Shown here: positions 4,848-12,556 of the stretch, one piece after another
How the letters are laid out: the number at the start of each line of letters is the position of its first letter
Numbering within the stretch: position 1 is the stretch's first letter
NCBI GenBank assembly: GCA_964424555.1
Contig: CAYRIX010000033.1
Coordinates: 1 to 18,120, forward strand
DNA: 18,120 bases
Direction of reading: 5' to 3'
Source of the DNA: UMGS172 sp964424555
Lineage (GTDB): Bacteria > Bacillota > Clostridia > Oscillospirales > Acutalibacteraceae
Translations under genes and position numbers: made by a program
Notes under the pieces: generated by a model
What the model was told of the DNA's origin: nothing
What the model saw: the letters and a program-made list of their open reading frames with translations, nothing else
Databases searched by the model: none

Positions 4848-6697
4848 GGTCGGCCGCCGTGACCGCCCATACCGCCTCCCATACCGTTGGTAGAGCCGTA
4901 TATAGTGCTTGTCATTTCCACAGTCTGTTCGCCGTTCGGTGTCTTTACCGTATAGGTCTTACCCTGTACTATCTCAGGGGCTGTCAGCAATACACACTGA
5001 TATGTCTTAGTCGGCGTAAAGCTTGCAAGTGTTTTACCGCTTTCATCGAGCACCGAGACCGTACCCGATGTGCTTCCCACATTTATCAGAATTGCTCCTT
5101 GAGATGAGCTTTGTCCGAAGTTCTGTGCCATACCTGCAGTACCCGTCGCAATCAAAATGCCGCCCGAAACGGTAGCCGTACCACCGTAATCAAGGAAGCC
5201 GTTGCCGCTGTTCGTTGGGCCCGAAACATAACACTCGCCGCCCTGCATGTATAGGTTTCCGTTAGAATCGATTCCATCGCCCGAGGCATCGACCATGAGC
5301 ACTCCGCCTGAAATGGATATATAGCAATCAGGATCCGAAGCAAACTGGTCACGACCCATTTTGCCTCCAAAACCGCTTTGGTCGTTACCGCCTGCAGCAT
5401 TCAGCCCATCGTCACTTGCGCAGAGCGTTATCACGCCTCCCTTAATGTCAATGGTAATACCCTCAATTCCCTCATAGCTCTCAGTAATATTGACATTTCC
5501 GTCATTGATTATAACACCTGCATCGGAATGCAGACCGTCATCTCCTGTAGCTATATTGTAGGTCCCGCTTTTTATATTGAGCGTCCCTGCACAATGCAGT
5601 GCATCGTCGGCTGAATCAATAGTCATTTCGCAGCCCGACAAAGTAAGACTTCCGTCAGACTTAATGCCCTTACAGCTTGTCGATTCGGTGGCCGTATTCT
5701 GCTGATAGTCCTGATGACCCCCAAAACCGAAATCATTTGATTTCTGCTCGGCATTTGCCGCACCTGAGCCCGAAACGATATTGAATTTACCGCCCGAGAC
5801 TGCAATGGAATTAGATGCATCAATACCGTCACCGTCGGAAGTTATCTTTAAACTTCCGCCCGAAATATAAATAAAGCCTTTTTCCGTGTTTTCGGTATGT
5901 TCGGAATGAAGCCCGTCCTTGTCACATGTCAACGTGAAATTTCCATCCTTAATGCGGATAGAATCCTTGCCACTGAGTGCATGACCCGATGAGGTAATAT
6001 TGTAAGTGCCGCCTGTAACAACAAGATCATCCTTGGTGACTATACCGTGGCCGTTGGCCGTGCTCACGGTCATACTGCCGTTACCGTTTAAGGTGAGGTC
6101 GGCCCTTGAGAATATTACACCGTCAACATTGGTGTCACCGTCAGCCGTAAAGCTGCCTGTTGTTTTAAGTGTGTTGCTACTGCCGTTAGCAAGGGTGATA
6201 AACACCTTATCGGCAGATTTCACGTATATCGGCGCACTGCTTGAAGAGGATAGGTCGGCATTATTTAAGACCAACTGAATTTTGGCCGACTCATCAGCCT
6301 CGACAACTATCTGACAGTCGGTCGAATTACCGCTGACAATATAGGTGCCTTCTGCCGTAACCGTTGCCTTACTGCCGTTTATCACGACCGACTTGTTGCC
6401 GGCTGAAATACCGCTACCGCTTATCTTTATCTGTATTGCCGTGCTTTCATCGTAGGTAACCCTTGAATCACGGTCGGTAAACATGTCTGAATCGGTAAAG
6501 TTCAGTTCAGGTGAAACAGCATCTGTTCCCAGAGAGGTGTCAGAAGATGTATTGCCGCCTGCCGATGCTGTGTTGCTCCCCATATGGTCACCTTGACCGC
6601 CGACCGATGAATTATTATCCGATGAGCATGCCGTCATGCTTAGTGCAAGCACCAAAGCAACTGCAAAGGATAAGGTCTTTTTAATATCAAGACTCAC
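4835..6697 (-). CDS. Secreted carbohydrate-binding beta-helix lipoprotein (Cthe_2159 family)
   Basis: A 620-residue protein with a lipoprotein signal peptide: basic start, hydrophobic core at about 8-20, then LSMTAC with lipid-anchored C24. A Ser/Asn/Gly-rich linker leads to a long array of parallel beta-helix turns at about 85-560 with recurring DGD/DDGLH/GDGIDA-type acidic loops, as in the Cthe_2159 carbohydrate-binding family, whose founding member binds acidic polysaccharides and cellulose with calcium. The C-terminal tail is Gly-rich with a final GGHGGRPNRW. The start is GTG 6697, overlapping the DUF4956 stop by four bases (GTGA), so translation is coupled. It is the last gene of the operon. 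Cell-surface polysaccharide binding is the family expectation. An enzymatic role such as lyase activity cannot be excluded from sequence alone. Confidence 0.82.
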   Translation of the reverse strand: MSLDIKKTLSFAVALVLALSMTACSSDNNSSVGGQGDHMGSNTASAGGNTSSDTSLGTDAVSPELNFTDSDMFTDRDSRVTYDESTAIQIKISGSGISAGNKSVVINGSKATVTAEGTYIVSGNSTDCQIVVEADESAKIQLVLNNADLSSSSSAPIYVKSADKVFITLANGSSNTLKTTGSFTADGDTNVDGVIFSRADLTLNGNGSMTVSTANGHGIVTKDDLVVTGGTYNITSSGHALSGKDSIRIKDGNFTLTCDKDGLHSEHTENTEKGFIYISGGSLKITSDGDGIDASNSIAVSGGKFNIVSGSGAANAEQKSNDFGFGGHQDYQQNTATESTSCKGIKSDGSLTLSGCEMTIDSADDALHCAGTLNIKSGTYNIATGDDGLHSDAGVIINDGNVNITESYEGIEGITIDIKGGVITLCASDDGLNAAGGNDQSGFGGKMGRDQFASDPDCYISISGGVLMVDASGDGIDSNGNLYMQGGECYVSGPTNSGNGFLDYGGTATVSGGILIATGTAGMAQNFGQSSSQGAILINVGSTSGTVSVLDESGKTLASFTPTKTYQCVLLTAPEIVQGKTYTVKTPNGEQTVEMTSTIYGSTNGMGGGMGGHGGRPNRW

Positions 6698-7380
6698 AGG
6701 ACATCGCTCTCCTTATCATAAATTGAAACCTCAAGATTACCGTTGCGACAGCGCAGCTCGTCAACAAACTCTTTCTCTTTAGTAATATCGCACAGCACTA
6801 CATCGTACTTGATCTTGTAAAGACTGCCCATTGCCGCTGTTTTGACCGAGGTTTGCACATAGGATTTTGTGTATTTCAGGAAAACATCATCAAACAATCC
6901 CGAAAAATTGAGATCCTCGGGAACAGTTATTTTAAGTGTCTTCTCACGGCTTGCCCGTCTGCGGTCGCCGAAACCAACAGCACTTATCAGCATCATAAAG
7001 CCACCCATAATGACCGTAAACAGTGCGGCATAGCCGATGTAGCCCATTCCGCATACAAGGCCTGTACCCATTGCGAGGAATATGGTGGCAATTTCACGGG
7101 CAGAGCCCGGGGCGGAACGGAATCTGACAAGACTGAACGCACCTGCCACGGCGACGCCTGCACCGATATTACCGTTGACCATCATGATTACCACACAAAC
7201 CACCGCAGGAAGCACCGCCACCGTCATCAAAAAGCTTTTTGAATAACGGCTCTTAAAGGAGTGAACAAGTGCTATAAGCACACCCAAAACAAGTGCTACT
7301 CCTACGCAGGTCAGGAAGTCGCTGACAGCAATAACAGGTGTCAGCTCGGTATCAAAGATTCCTTTAAACAGTTTATCCAT
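6694..7380 (-). CDS. DUF4956 multi-pass membrane protein
   Basis: A 228-residue protein. Hydrophobic segments lie at about 21-41, 50-68, 72-84, 99-116 and 118-136, followed by a soluble C-terminal domain (about 145-228). The conserved family motif GAFSLVRFRSAPGSAREIAT is at residues 80-99, between membrane segments. The start ATG 7380-7378 lies inside the last codons of the VTC gene (8-base overlap) behind GGGAG, so the two are translationally coupled. Proteins of this family are frequently encoded next to VTC-domain polymerases, which suggests they form a membrane partner or channel for them, but no biochemical function is established that I know of. The downstream partner here is the surface lipoprotein. 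Confidence 0.82.
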   Translation of the reverse strand: MDKLFKGIFDTELTPVIAVSDFLTCVGVALVLGVLIALVHSFKSRYSKSFLMTVAVLPAVVCVVIMMVNGNIGAGVAVAGAFSLVRFRSAPGSAREIATIFLAMGTGLVCGMGYIGYAALFTVIMGGFMMLISAVGFGDRRRASREKTLKITVPEDLNFSGLFDDVFLKYTKSYVQTSVKTAAMGSLYKIKYDVVLCDITKEKEFVDELRCRNGNLEVSIYDKESDVL

Positions 7381-8107
7381 TTATATTTCTCCCATCCGCC
7401 GAACGTTCGGCAGTTTTTTGTTTTGCTAATATGTCTATGTACGCATGACCGTATTTTGAAAACGAGGTCTTATACATTTTACGGTCACTCAGCATTTTGC
7501 ACACCCATAACGGCAAGGCTCCCTCGGCCTTTATCTCCATAAGCACCTGCCCCTCCTTTAGGATAGGTGTACCGTGGCGTTCAAGCGCCAGTGAGAGATC
7601 ATAGTCACGGTAAAGAATATTTCGGTCAAAGGTTATTCTTAAGCCATCGTTGTCTTTTGCAAAATAGGCTTCCCTTTCGCAGGAGATAAGCATAGTGGGT
7701 CTCAAATTATCATACCTTTTAAAGAAAAATTCTATTTCCTTTTCAGTTGGGCTTTTTCCTTTGGACGGTCCGTTTTTCATGAAGTCAAGAGTTTCTGCCC
7801 GATTAAGCACTATCCGTCGTTTATAGACCACCGATTTATACTTTTTCTTAATCTCGGCAAACACCTTGGTAGTGTCACTAAAATCACCGTAGCTCCTCAA
7901 TCGGAATTTTTCCTTGTAAATAGGTTTCTCTAATGACCGTCTTATCAGACGAAATGTCTCGGTATCAAAGTAAAGGCTTTTGACTGTACTCTTGCCGTAG
8001 TCATCGGGACGCATCTTGTTTGCCATAAACGACAACAGCTCTTCGGCTTGTGCTTCGGTTATCAAAAATTTGATTTCTCTCCGCCTGAACTCGGTCTTAA
8101 AAGCCAC
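7373..8107 (-). CDS. VTC-domain polyphosphate polymerase-like protein
   Basis: A 244-residue cytosolic protein with the tunnel-fold VTC/CYTH-like pattern. R8-R10 and K13 (FRRREIKFL), the basic strand KEKFRLRSYG (65-74), FAEIKKKYKSVVYKRR (83-98), the acidic-basic pairs EREAYF (144-149) and RITFDRN (157-163), EIKAEG (191-196), and SFSKYG (215-220) match the substrate- and metal-binding strands of yeast Vtc4. Length is normal for the stand-alone bacterial domain. The start is GTG 8107-8105 behind AAGGG. It is the first gene of an operon with DUF4956 and the Cthe_2159-like lipoprotein. Vtc4 makes polyphosphate from ATP. For bacterial homologues that activity is an inference, and a role tied to cell-surface polymers is equally possible given the neighbours. 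Confidence 0.8.
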   Translation of the reverse strand: MAFKTEFRRREIKFLITEAQAEELLSFMANKMRPDDYGKSTVKSLYFDTETFRLIRRSLEKPIYKEKFRLRSYGDFSDTTKVFAEIKKKYKSVVYKRRIVLNRAETLDFMKNGPSKGKSPTEKEIEFFFKRYDNLRPTMLISCEREAYFAKDNDGLRITFDRNILYRDYDLSLALERHGTPILKEGQVLMEIKAEGALPLWVCKMLSDRKMYKTSFSKYGHAYIDILAKQKTAERSADGRNING

Positions 8108-8140
8108 ACAGTCACACCCTTTCCTATGTATTTACAGTAC

Positions 8141-8212
8141 ATTTTAACACAAATGATTACAAAAATAAAACACTTTTTAAATTTTAACACACAGATGTAA
8201 ACATTGTGTTAA
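8141..8212. repeat. Repeated TTAACACA elements upstream of the VTC operon
   Basis: ATTTTAACACA occurs twice as a direct repeat (8141-8151 and 8181-8191), and TGTGTTAA at 8205-8212 forms an inverted repeat with 8184-8191 (spacer 13). The cluster lies 34-105 bases upstream of the VTC start codon, where an operator would be expected. I cannot place the VTC promoter with certainty here. Confidence 0.4.
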
Positions 8213-8428
8213 CTCAATACTATTCTTTGTGTTCTAAAAACAGGTATTTTCTTAAATTTATAAGGCATCTCCACTCAAATATGAGAGCATATCGCCTATA
8301 TCGATTAATTTTATTAGGAATTTTGCAATTTATAGACCTACTAAACATAATAATATAATGCCGACACCGATTTATGTTAACAAAAAGTCCGTGCGCAATG
8401 AATTTTATAATGTTTTAAGGCTTTGATG
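8213..8428. other. Intergenic AT-rich stretch without recognised feature
   Basis: This is the middle of the 423-base gap between the VTC operon and glutamine synthetase. I find no reading frame with a ribosome binding site, no RNA gene and no convincing hairpin. It could hold further regulatory sites for the two divergent transcripts. Confidence 0.6.
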
Positions 8429-8456
8429 TTGACTTTTAAACTTAAAGTGGTATAAT
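8429..8456 (+). promoter_or_regulatory. Glutamine synthetase promoter
   Basis: TTGACT (8429-8434) and TATAAT (8451-8456) are 16 bases apart. Transcription would start near 8463, giving a leader of about 68 bases with a hairpin. Confidence 0.8.
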
Positions 8457-8475
8457 TTGCAGAGTAATCTCACGG

Positions 8476-8513
8476 ACGGCGCTTAGAACAAGCTTTTGCG
8501 TCGTTTGTTTTTT
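8476..8513 (+). terminator. Terminator-like hairpin in the glutamine synthetase leader (possible attenuator)
   Basis: ACGGCGC (8476-8482) pairs with GCGTCGT (8498-8504, one G-T pair) and is followed by TTGTTTTTT. An alternative inner stem GCTT/AAGC (8481-8484 with 8490-8493) competes with it. It lies between promoter and ribosome binding site, so it can only end transcripts before glnN. Regulation by premature termination is inferred; I see no known riboswitch consensus. Confidence 0.5.
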
Positions 8514-8530
8514 GATTTTGGAGGATTTTT

Positions 8531-10615
8531 ATGAAGATCGCAGAAATTTTCGGCAGCGAGGTTTTCAATGAGGCGGTAATGAAAGAAAAACTGCCTAAAG
8601 AGACCTATAAAGCTCTGAAAAAGACCATACACGACGGCAAATCGCTGGACATCACCATTGCAAACACGGTTGCCAACGCCATGAAGGATTGGGCAATCGA
8701 AAAGGGTGCCACCCACTATACCCATTGGTTCCAGCCGATGACCAACATCACTGCCGAAAAGCACGACAGCTTTATCGTACCGACCGAGGACGGTCATGTT
8801 ATTATGGAGTTTTCGGGCAAGGAGCTTATCAAGGGTGAATCAGATGCATCTTCATTCCCTTCAGGCGGTTTAAGAGACACCTGTGAGGCTCGCGGATACA
8901 CCGCTTGGGACCCGACCTCCTGTGCTTTTGTAAAGGACGGTACACTTTGCATTCCCACCGCTTTCTGTTCCTACAACGGTGAGGCATTGGATAAAAAAAC
9001 CCCACTGCTCCGTTCTATGGAGGCATTGAGCAAGCAGGCTGTAAGAATTCTGAGACTTTTCGGTAACAACACCGCAAAGAGAGTTACCACCACTGCAGGA
9101 CCCGAGCAGGAGTATTTCCTTGTTGATAAAAAATACTATGACGAGCGCCCCGACCTGCTTTATTGCGGACGCACCCTTTTCGGTGCACCTGCACCCAAAG
9201 GTCAGGAAATGGAAGACCACTACTTTGGTGCTTTGAAGCCCCGTGTTTGTGCATATATGAAGGAGCTTGACGAGGAGCTTTGGAAGATGGGTGTTCACGC
9301 CAAAACCAAGCACAACGAGGCCGCTCCCGCACAGCATGAGCTTGCTCCTATATTCAACACCACCAACATAGCCGTTGACCACAACCAGCTCACTATGGAG
9401 CTGATGAAAAAGGTGGCTTTAAGACACGGACTTGTATGCTTGTTGCACGAAAAGCCCTTTGCAGGCGTTAACGGCAGCGGTAAGCATAACAACTGGTCGA
9501 TGTCGACCGATACGGGTGTAAACCTGCTTGACCCCGGTAAGACCCCTGCTGAAAACGCACAGTTCCTTTTGTTCCTTGCCGCCGTTATCAAGGCGGTCGA
9601 CAAATATCAGGGTATGATGCGTGTATCGGTAGCCTCCGCAGGTAACGACCACCGTTTAGGTGCCGCCGAAGCGCCTCCTGCTATTGTCTCTATCTTCTTA
9701 GGTGATGAGCTGCAGGCCATATTGGAATCCATCATCAATGGTACCGACTACCACGGTGTTGACGCAGGAAAAATGAAGCTGGGCGTTCACGTTTTGCCCG
9801 ACTTCCCGAAGGATAATACCGACCGTAACCGTACCTCACCTTTCGCCTTTACGGGTAATAAGTTTGAGTTCAGAATGTTGGGTTCTACCGCTTCGGTTGC
9901 CGACCCCAACATAGTGCTTAACACCATCGTTGCCGAGGCACTTTGCTCTTATGCCGACCGCCTTGAGGGTGTTGAAAACCTGACCGATGCCGTACATGAG
10001 CTGGTCAGAAAGACCATGAACGACCACATGCGTATAGTTTTCAACGGCAACGGTTATTCCGATGAATGGAAGGCCGAGGCCGAGCGCAGAGGTCTCTTGA
10101 ACCTCACCTCAACCGTTGATGCTATGCCTCAGATGATCGAGCAGAAGAACATTGATGTATTTGTCAAGCACGGTGTTTATTCCGAGTCTGAGATTCGCTC
10201 ACGCTATGAGATTCTGCTTGAGAATTATTCCAAAGCTGTCAACATCGAGGCACTGACCGCTATTGATATGGTAAGAAAGAAGTATCTGCCCGCCATCAGT
10301 GCTTATGTGAGTGACCTGAGCGATACTGTTCTTGCTAAAAAGAGCGTTTCGGATGTGATTCCCTGCACCGCCGAGATAACGCTTATCGCTAAGCTTTCCA
10401 AGTACACCGACTCGATGTTTAAGGTCTGCGACGAGCTTGAGGCCGCCGACAAGGAAGCCTTGAAGCTTTCGGGACTTGAGCAGGCCAAAGCATTCCACGA
10501 CAGCGTTCTGCCGCTTATGGAGAAGCTTCGTGCCGACGTTGACGCCGCCGAGGTACTCACCGCCGACGAGTATTGGCCCGTCTCCACCTACGGCGAGCTG
10601 CTGTTTAAGGTGTAA
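8531..10615 (+). CDS. glnN: Glutamine synthetase type III
   Basis: A 694-residue protein, the normal size of GSIII and much longer than GSI. It makes glutamine from glutamate, ammonia and ATP in the cytoplasm. The GSIII-specific N-terminal domain (about 1-150) precedes the catalytic domain. Metal- and substrate-binding motifs are GPEQEYF (190-196), HNEAAPAQHELAP (261-273), VNGSGKHNNWS (313-323) and RLGAAEAPP (375-383), with the RTSPFAFTGN and KFEFRMLGS arginine/glutamate strands further on. A helical C-terminal extension follows. GGAGG lies 6 bases before ATG. The gene is alone between its own promoter and a terminator, so it is monocistronic. The leader hairpin suggests control at the level of transcript elongation. 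The symbol follows the GSIII convention; many annotations write glnA. Confidence 0.96.
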   Translation: MKIAEIFGSEVFNEAVMKEKLPKETYKALKKTIHDGKSLDITIANTVANAMKDWAIEKGATHYTHWFQPMTNITAEKHDSFIVPTEDGHVIMEFSGKELIKGESDASSFPSGGLRDTCEARGYTAWDPTSCAFVKDGTLCIPTAFCSYNGEALDKKTPLLRSMEALSKQAVRILRLFGNNTAKRVTTTAGPEQEYFLVDKKYYDERPDLLYCGRTLFGAPAPKGQEMEDHYFGALKPRVCAYMKELDEELWKMGVHAKTKHNEAAPAQHELAPIFNTTNIAVDHNQLTMELMKKVALRHGLVCLLHEKPFAGVNGSGKHNNWSMSTDTGVNLLDPGKTPAENAQFLLFLAAVIKAVDKYQGMMRVSVASAGNDHRLGAAEAPPAIVSIFLGDELQAILESIINGTDYHGVDAGKMKLGVHVLPDFPKDNTDRNRTSPFAFTGNKFEFRMLGSTASVADPNIVLNTIVAEALCSYADRLEGVENLTDAVHELVRKTMNDHMRIVFNGNGYSDEWKAEAERRGLLNLTSTVDAMPQMIEQKNIDVFVKHGVYSESEIRSRYEILLENYSKAVNIEALTAIDMVRKKYLPAISAYVSDLSDTVLAKKSVSDVIPCTAEITLIAKLSKYTDSMFKVCDELEAADKEALKLSGLEQAKAFHDSVLPLMEKLRADVDAAEVLTADEYWPVSTYGELLFKV

Positions 10616-10661
10616 AAACGGCAAGCCCCAAACACAAAAGCAAACCGTATATACAAAATCA

Positions 10662-10697
10662 CCCCTCCGTTTCAAATGAAACAGAGGGGTTGCTTTA
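10662..10697 (+). terminator. Terminator of glutamine synthetase
   Basis: CCCCTC-C-GTTTC / GAAAC-A-GAGGGG with an AAAT loop (10662-10689), 46 bases after the stop. The following TTGCTTTAT is a modest T-tract. Confidence 0.75.
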
Positions 10698-10755
10698 TAA
10701 TGAGCCATCATCCGCAAGACATTGTCCTCAACATAGCAATTTTTTACACAAAATA

Positions 10756-10784
10756 TTGACTGTAAACACCTGTTTTGGTATAAT
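10756..10784 (+). promoter_or_regulatory. Promoter of ddh
   Basis: TTGACT (10756-10761) and TATAAT (10779-10784) are 17 bases apart, 44 bases before the start codon. Confidence 0.82.
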
Positions 10785-10828
10785 ACTATAGTTAAAAAAT
10801 CAATCCACTGTCAAAGGAGACGGTTTTA

Positions 10829-11815
10829 ATGAGTATAAGAGTAGGAATTATGGGTTACGGTAACCTTGGTCGTGGTATTGAGTGCGCCATAAAGCAGAAC
10901 GCTGACCTCGAGTTGGTCGCCGTATTTTCAAGGCGTGACCCAAAAACAGTTAAGATACTATCCGATGGTGTTGGTGTTTATCATGTTGACGATGTACTGA
11001 ACTTTAAGGATAAAATAGACGTTTTGGTGCTTTGTGGCGGCAGTGCTACCGACCTGCCGACCCAAACCCCCGAATATGCAAAATACTTCAATGTTGTTGA
11101 CAGCTTTGACACCCACGCCAAGATCCCCGAGCATTTTGAAAATGTGGACAAGGCCGCCAAGGAAAACGGCAACATCGCCGTTATCTCCTCGGGTTGGGAC
11201 CCCGGTATGTTCTCTTTGAACCGTCTGTATGCTTCGGCTGTCCTGCCCGATGGCAAGGACTACACATTCTGGGGCAAGGGCGTCAGCCAGGGTCATTCCG
11301 ATGCCATTCGCCGAATCGACGGTGTCAAGGATGCAAGACAGTACACTATTCCTGTTGAGACGGCTTTGGATGCAGTTCGCACAGGTTCTAACCCCGAACT
11401 TTCCACCCGTGATAAACACGAAAGAGAGTGTTTTGTTGTGGTTGAGGACGGTGCCGACAAGGCTCGAATCGAGAATGAAATAAAAACCATGCCCAACTAT
11501 TTTGCCGACTACAACACCACGGTGCACTTCATCAGCCAAGAGGAGCTTGACCGTGACCACAAGGGCATCCCCCACGGCGGTTTTGTCATCCGTGCAGGAA
11601 AAACCGGTTGGAACCGTGAGAACTCACACATTATCGAGTACAGCCTAAAGCTCGACTCCAACCCCGAATTTACTTCAAGCGTTATCGTTGCCGTTGCACG
11701 TGCCGCATACCGTATGAAGCAGGACGGTATGACCGGTTGCAAGACCATGTTCGACATCGCACCTGCATATCTAAGCCCCCTATCCCCTGAAGAACTTAGA
11801 GCAAAATTGCTATGA
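10829..11815 (+). CDS. ddh: meso-Diaminopimelate dehydrogenase
   Basis: A 328-residue NADPH-dependent enzyme that aminates tetrahydrodipicolinate to meso-diaminopimelate in one step, feeding lysine and peptidoglycan synthesis and bypassing the succinylase or acetylase branches. The Rossmann motif GYGNLG is at residues 9-14, followed by VAVFSRRDP, which binds the NADPH phosphate. CGGSATDLPTQTPEYAKYF and VDSFDTHAKIPEH, then SSGWDPGMFSLNR and GKGVSQGHSDAIRRI, are hallmark substrate-site stretches. Length equals the family norm. AAAGGAG lies 9 bases before ATG. It is a single-gene unit with its own promoter and terminator. Since the reaction also fixes ammonia, its place beside glutamine synthetase may reflect shared nitrogen assimilation, but the two are transcribed separately. 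Confidence 0.96.
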   Translation: MSIRVGIMGYGNLGRGIECAIKQNADLELVAVFSRRDPKTVKILSDGVGVYHVDDVLNFKDKIDVLVLCGGSATDLPTQTPEYAKYFNVVDSFDTHAKIPEHFENVDKAAKENGNIAVISSGWDPGMFSLNRLYASAVLPDGKDYTFWGKGVSQGHSDAIRRIDGVKDARQYTIPVETALDAVRTGSNPELSTRDKHERECFVVVEDGADKARIENEIKTMPNYFADYNTTVHFISQEELDRDHKGIPHGGFVIRAGKTGWNRENSHIIEYSLKLDSNPEFTSSVIVAVARAAYRMKQDGMTGCKTMFDIAPAYLSPLSPEELRAKLL

Positions 11816-11822
11816 TAATTCA

Positions 11823-11861
11823 AAAGCACCGAAACGTATCGCTTCGGTGCTTTGTTTTTTT
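11823..11861. terminator. Terminator between ddh and the CotF-like genes
   Basis: AAAGCACCGAA/TTCGGTGCTTT (11823-11833 with 11843-11853) is followed by GTTTTTTT for the plus strand. On the minus strand only TTTTGAATT follows, so it is strong for ddh and weaker for the converging genes. Confidence 0.88.
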
Positions 11862-12111
11862 AGTTGCCTTGTGACGAGAATTTCTGCTTCGCTTTGTCGA
11901 TCTTCTGCTGTTCGGCGGGCTCGGTGGGATACCAGCCCTTTGAAGCCATAAGGTCAAAAACCTCGGACTGTAGCTTGTGCTGGTCGTTCATCAACGCCAT
12001 AACATCGGTGCGCACGTTTTGGGTGGCACACTCGGTAGCAAAGGTTGAATAGTTGCACGCCAATGTCTTTTCAACTGTCAAAAAATCGGTCATAATATCC
12101 TTTTCCTGCAT
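11860..12111 (-). CDS. CotF family spore coat-like protein
   Basis: An 83-residue protein starting at ATG 12111-12109 behind GAGGTG (spacing 6). It is mostly helical. LTVEKTLACNYSTFATECA near the start and ASKGWYPTEPAEQQKIDKAK at the end are the typical marks of the Coat_F (COG5577) family. It converges on ddh and starts 10 bases after a second, shorter coat-like gene, so the two form an operon. In Bacillus, CotF is a coat component of the spore. In Clostridia the family is widespread and sometimes present in strains not known to sporulate, so the coat role is family-based inference. Confidence 0.85.
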   Translation of the reverse strand: MQEKDIMTDFLTVEKTLACNYSTFATECATQNVRTDVMALMNDQHKLQSEVFDLMASKGWYPTEPAEQQKIDKAKQKFSSQGN

Positions 12112-12121
12112 AAATCACACC

Positions 12122-12304
12122 TCAATTCAAATGTCCCATCAATTTGTCAAAATGCTGCTGATGACGGTCGGCGGCGTTTTTCATTTTTTCGCGCAGAACA
12201 GCATCCTGCGTCATCTGCTCGGCCGCCTTATACTTGGCAACCATTACCTGCTCAAGACCCATCATATCCTCAATAAAGGACAGTTCCTTACTTGTGAGTG
12301 CCAC
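12122..12304 (-). CDS. Small CotF-like / ferritin-like helical protein
   Basis: A 60-residue protein with a GTG start at 12304-12302 behind GGAGGG (spacing 6). It consists of two predicted helices: LTSKELSFIEDMMGLEQVMVA and the region from residue 32 onward (MTQDAVLREKMKNAADRHQQ), with a final HFDKLMGHLN. The pattern, short helix pair with E/H residues, is common in proteins encoded just upstream of CotF genes and resembles half of a ferritin-like bundle. It is the first gene of the two-gene unit. Pairing with the CotF protein to complete a four-helix bundle is inference. Confidence 0.7.
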   Translation of the reverse strand: MALTSKELSFIEDMMGLEQVMVAKYKAAEQMTQDAVLREKMKNAADRHQQHFDKLMGHLN

Positions 12305-12412
12305 AAAAATCCCTCCAAAATTATTTGTTGGGGTTATTATTTACAGAAAATTCTCATTTATTCAAAATCTAAATCAAAATCGAAATCTATATTCAAATCA
12401 AATAACAAAAAA

Positions 12413-12530
12413 AGAAGCTCCCCTTGTCAGGGGAGCTGTCACCGTTAGGTGACTGAGGGGTAGTCCGATAATATCTCTTCCTCAGTCTTTTGCTGCGCAA
12501 AATCCAGCACCCTCATCAGAGGGAGCTTCT
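12413..12530. repeat. Foldback MITE-like intergenic repeat
   Basis: About 118 bases bounded by perfect 10-base inverted ends, AGAAGCTCCC (12413-12422) and GGGAGCTTCT (12521-12530). Inside are CTCCCC/GGGGAG (12418-12435 region), GTCACC-GTTA-GGTGAC (12438-12453), GACTGAGG/CCTCAGTC (12451-12458 with 12480-12487) and TTTTGC/GCAAAA. There is no coding frame. The family resembles interspersed GGGAGCT-type repeats common between genes of gut Clostridia, recalled from general knowledge. It is a non-autonomous element that could also act as a bidirectional transcription stop. Confidence 0.65.
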
Positions 12531-12556
12531 ATTTATTGAACTAATGTCAAAATACT

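Noticed and set aside
8463..8530. Known glutamine riboswitch or ANTAR target in the glnN leader
   Set aside because: The leader is too short and lacks the conserved loop bases I would need to see; only the terminator-like hairpin is supported.
8870..9382. Long minus-strand frames inside glutamine synthetase (also 10199-10717)
   Set aside because: They mirror the codon bias of the real gene, lack start signals and show no family pattern.
10958..11575. 205-codon minus-strand frame inside ddh
   Set aside because: Shadow of a strongly conserved gene; no ribosome binding site or domain.
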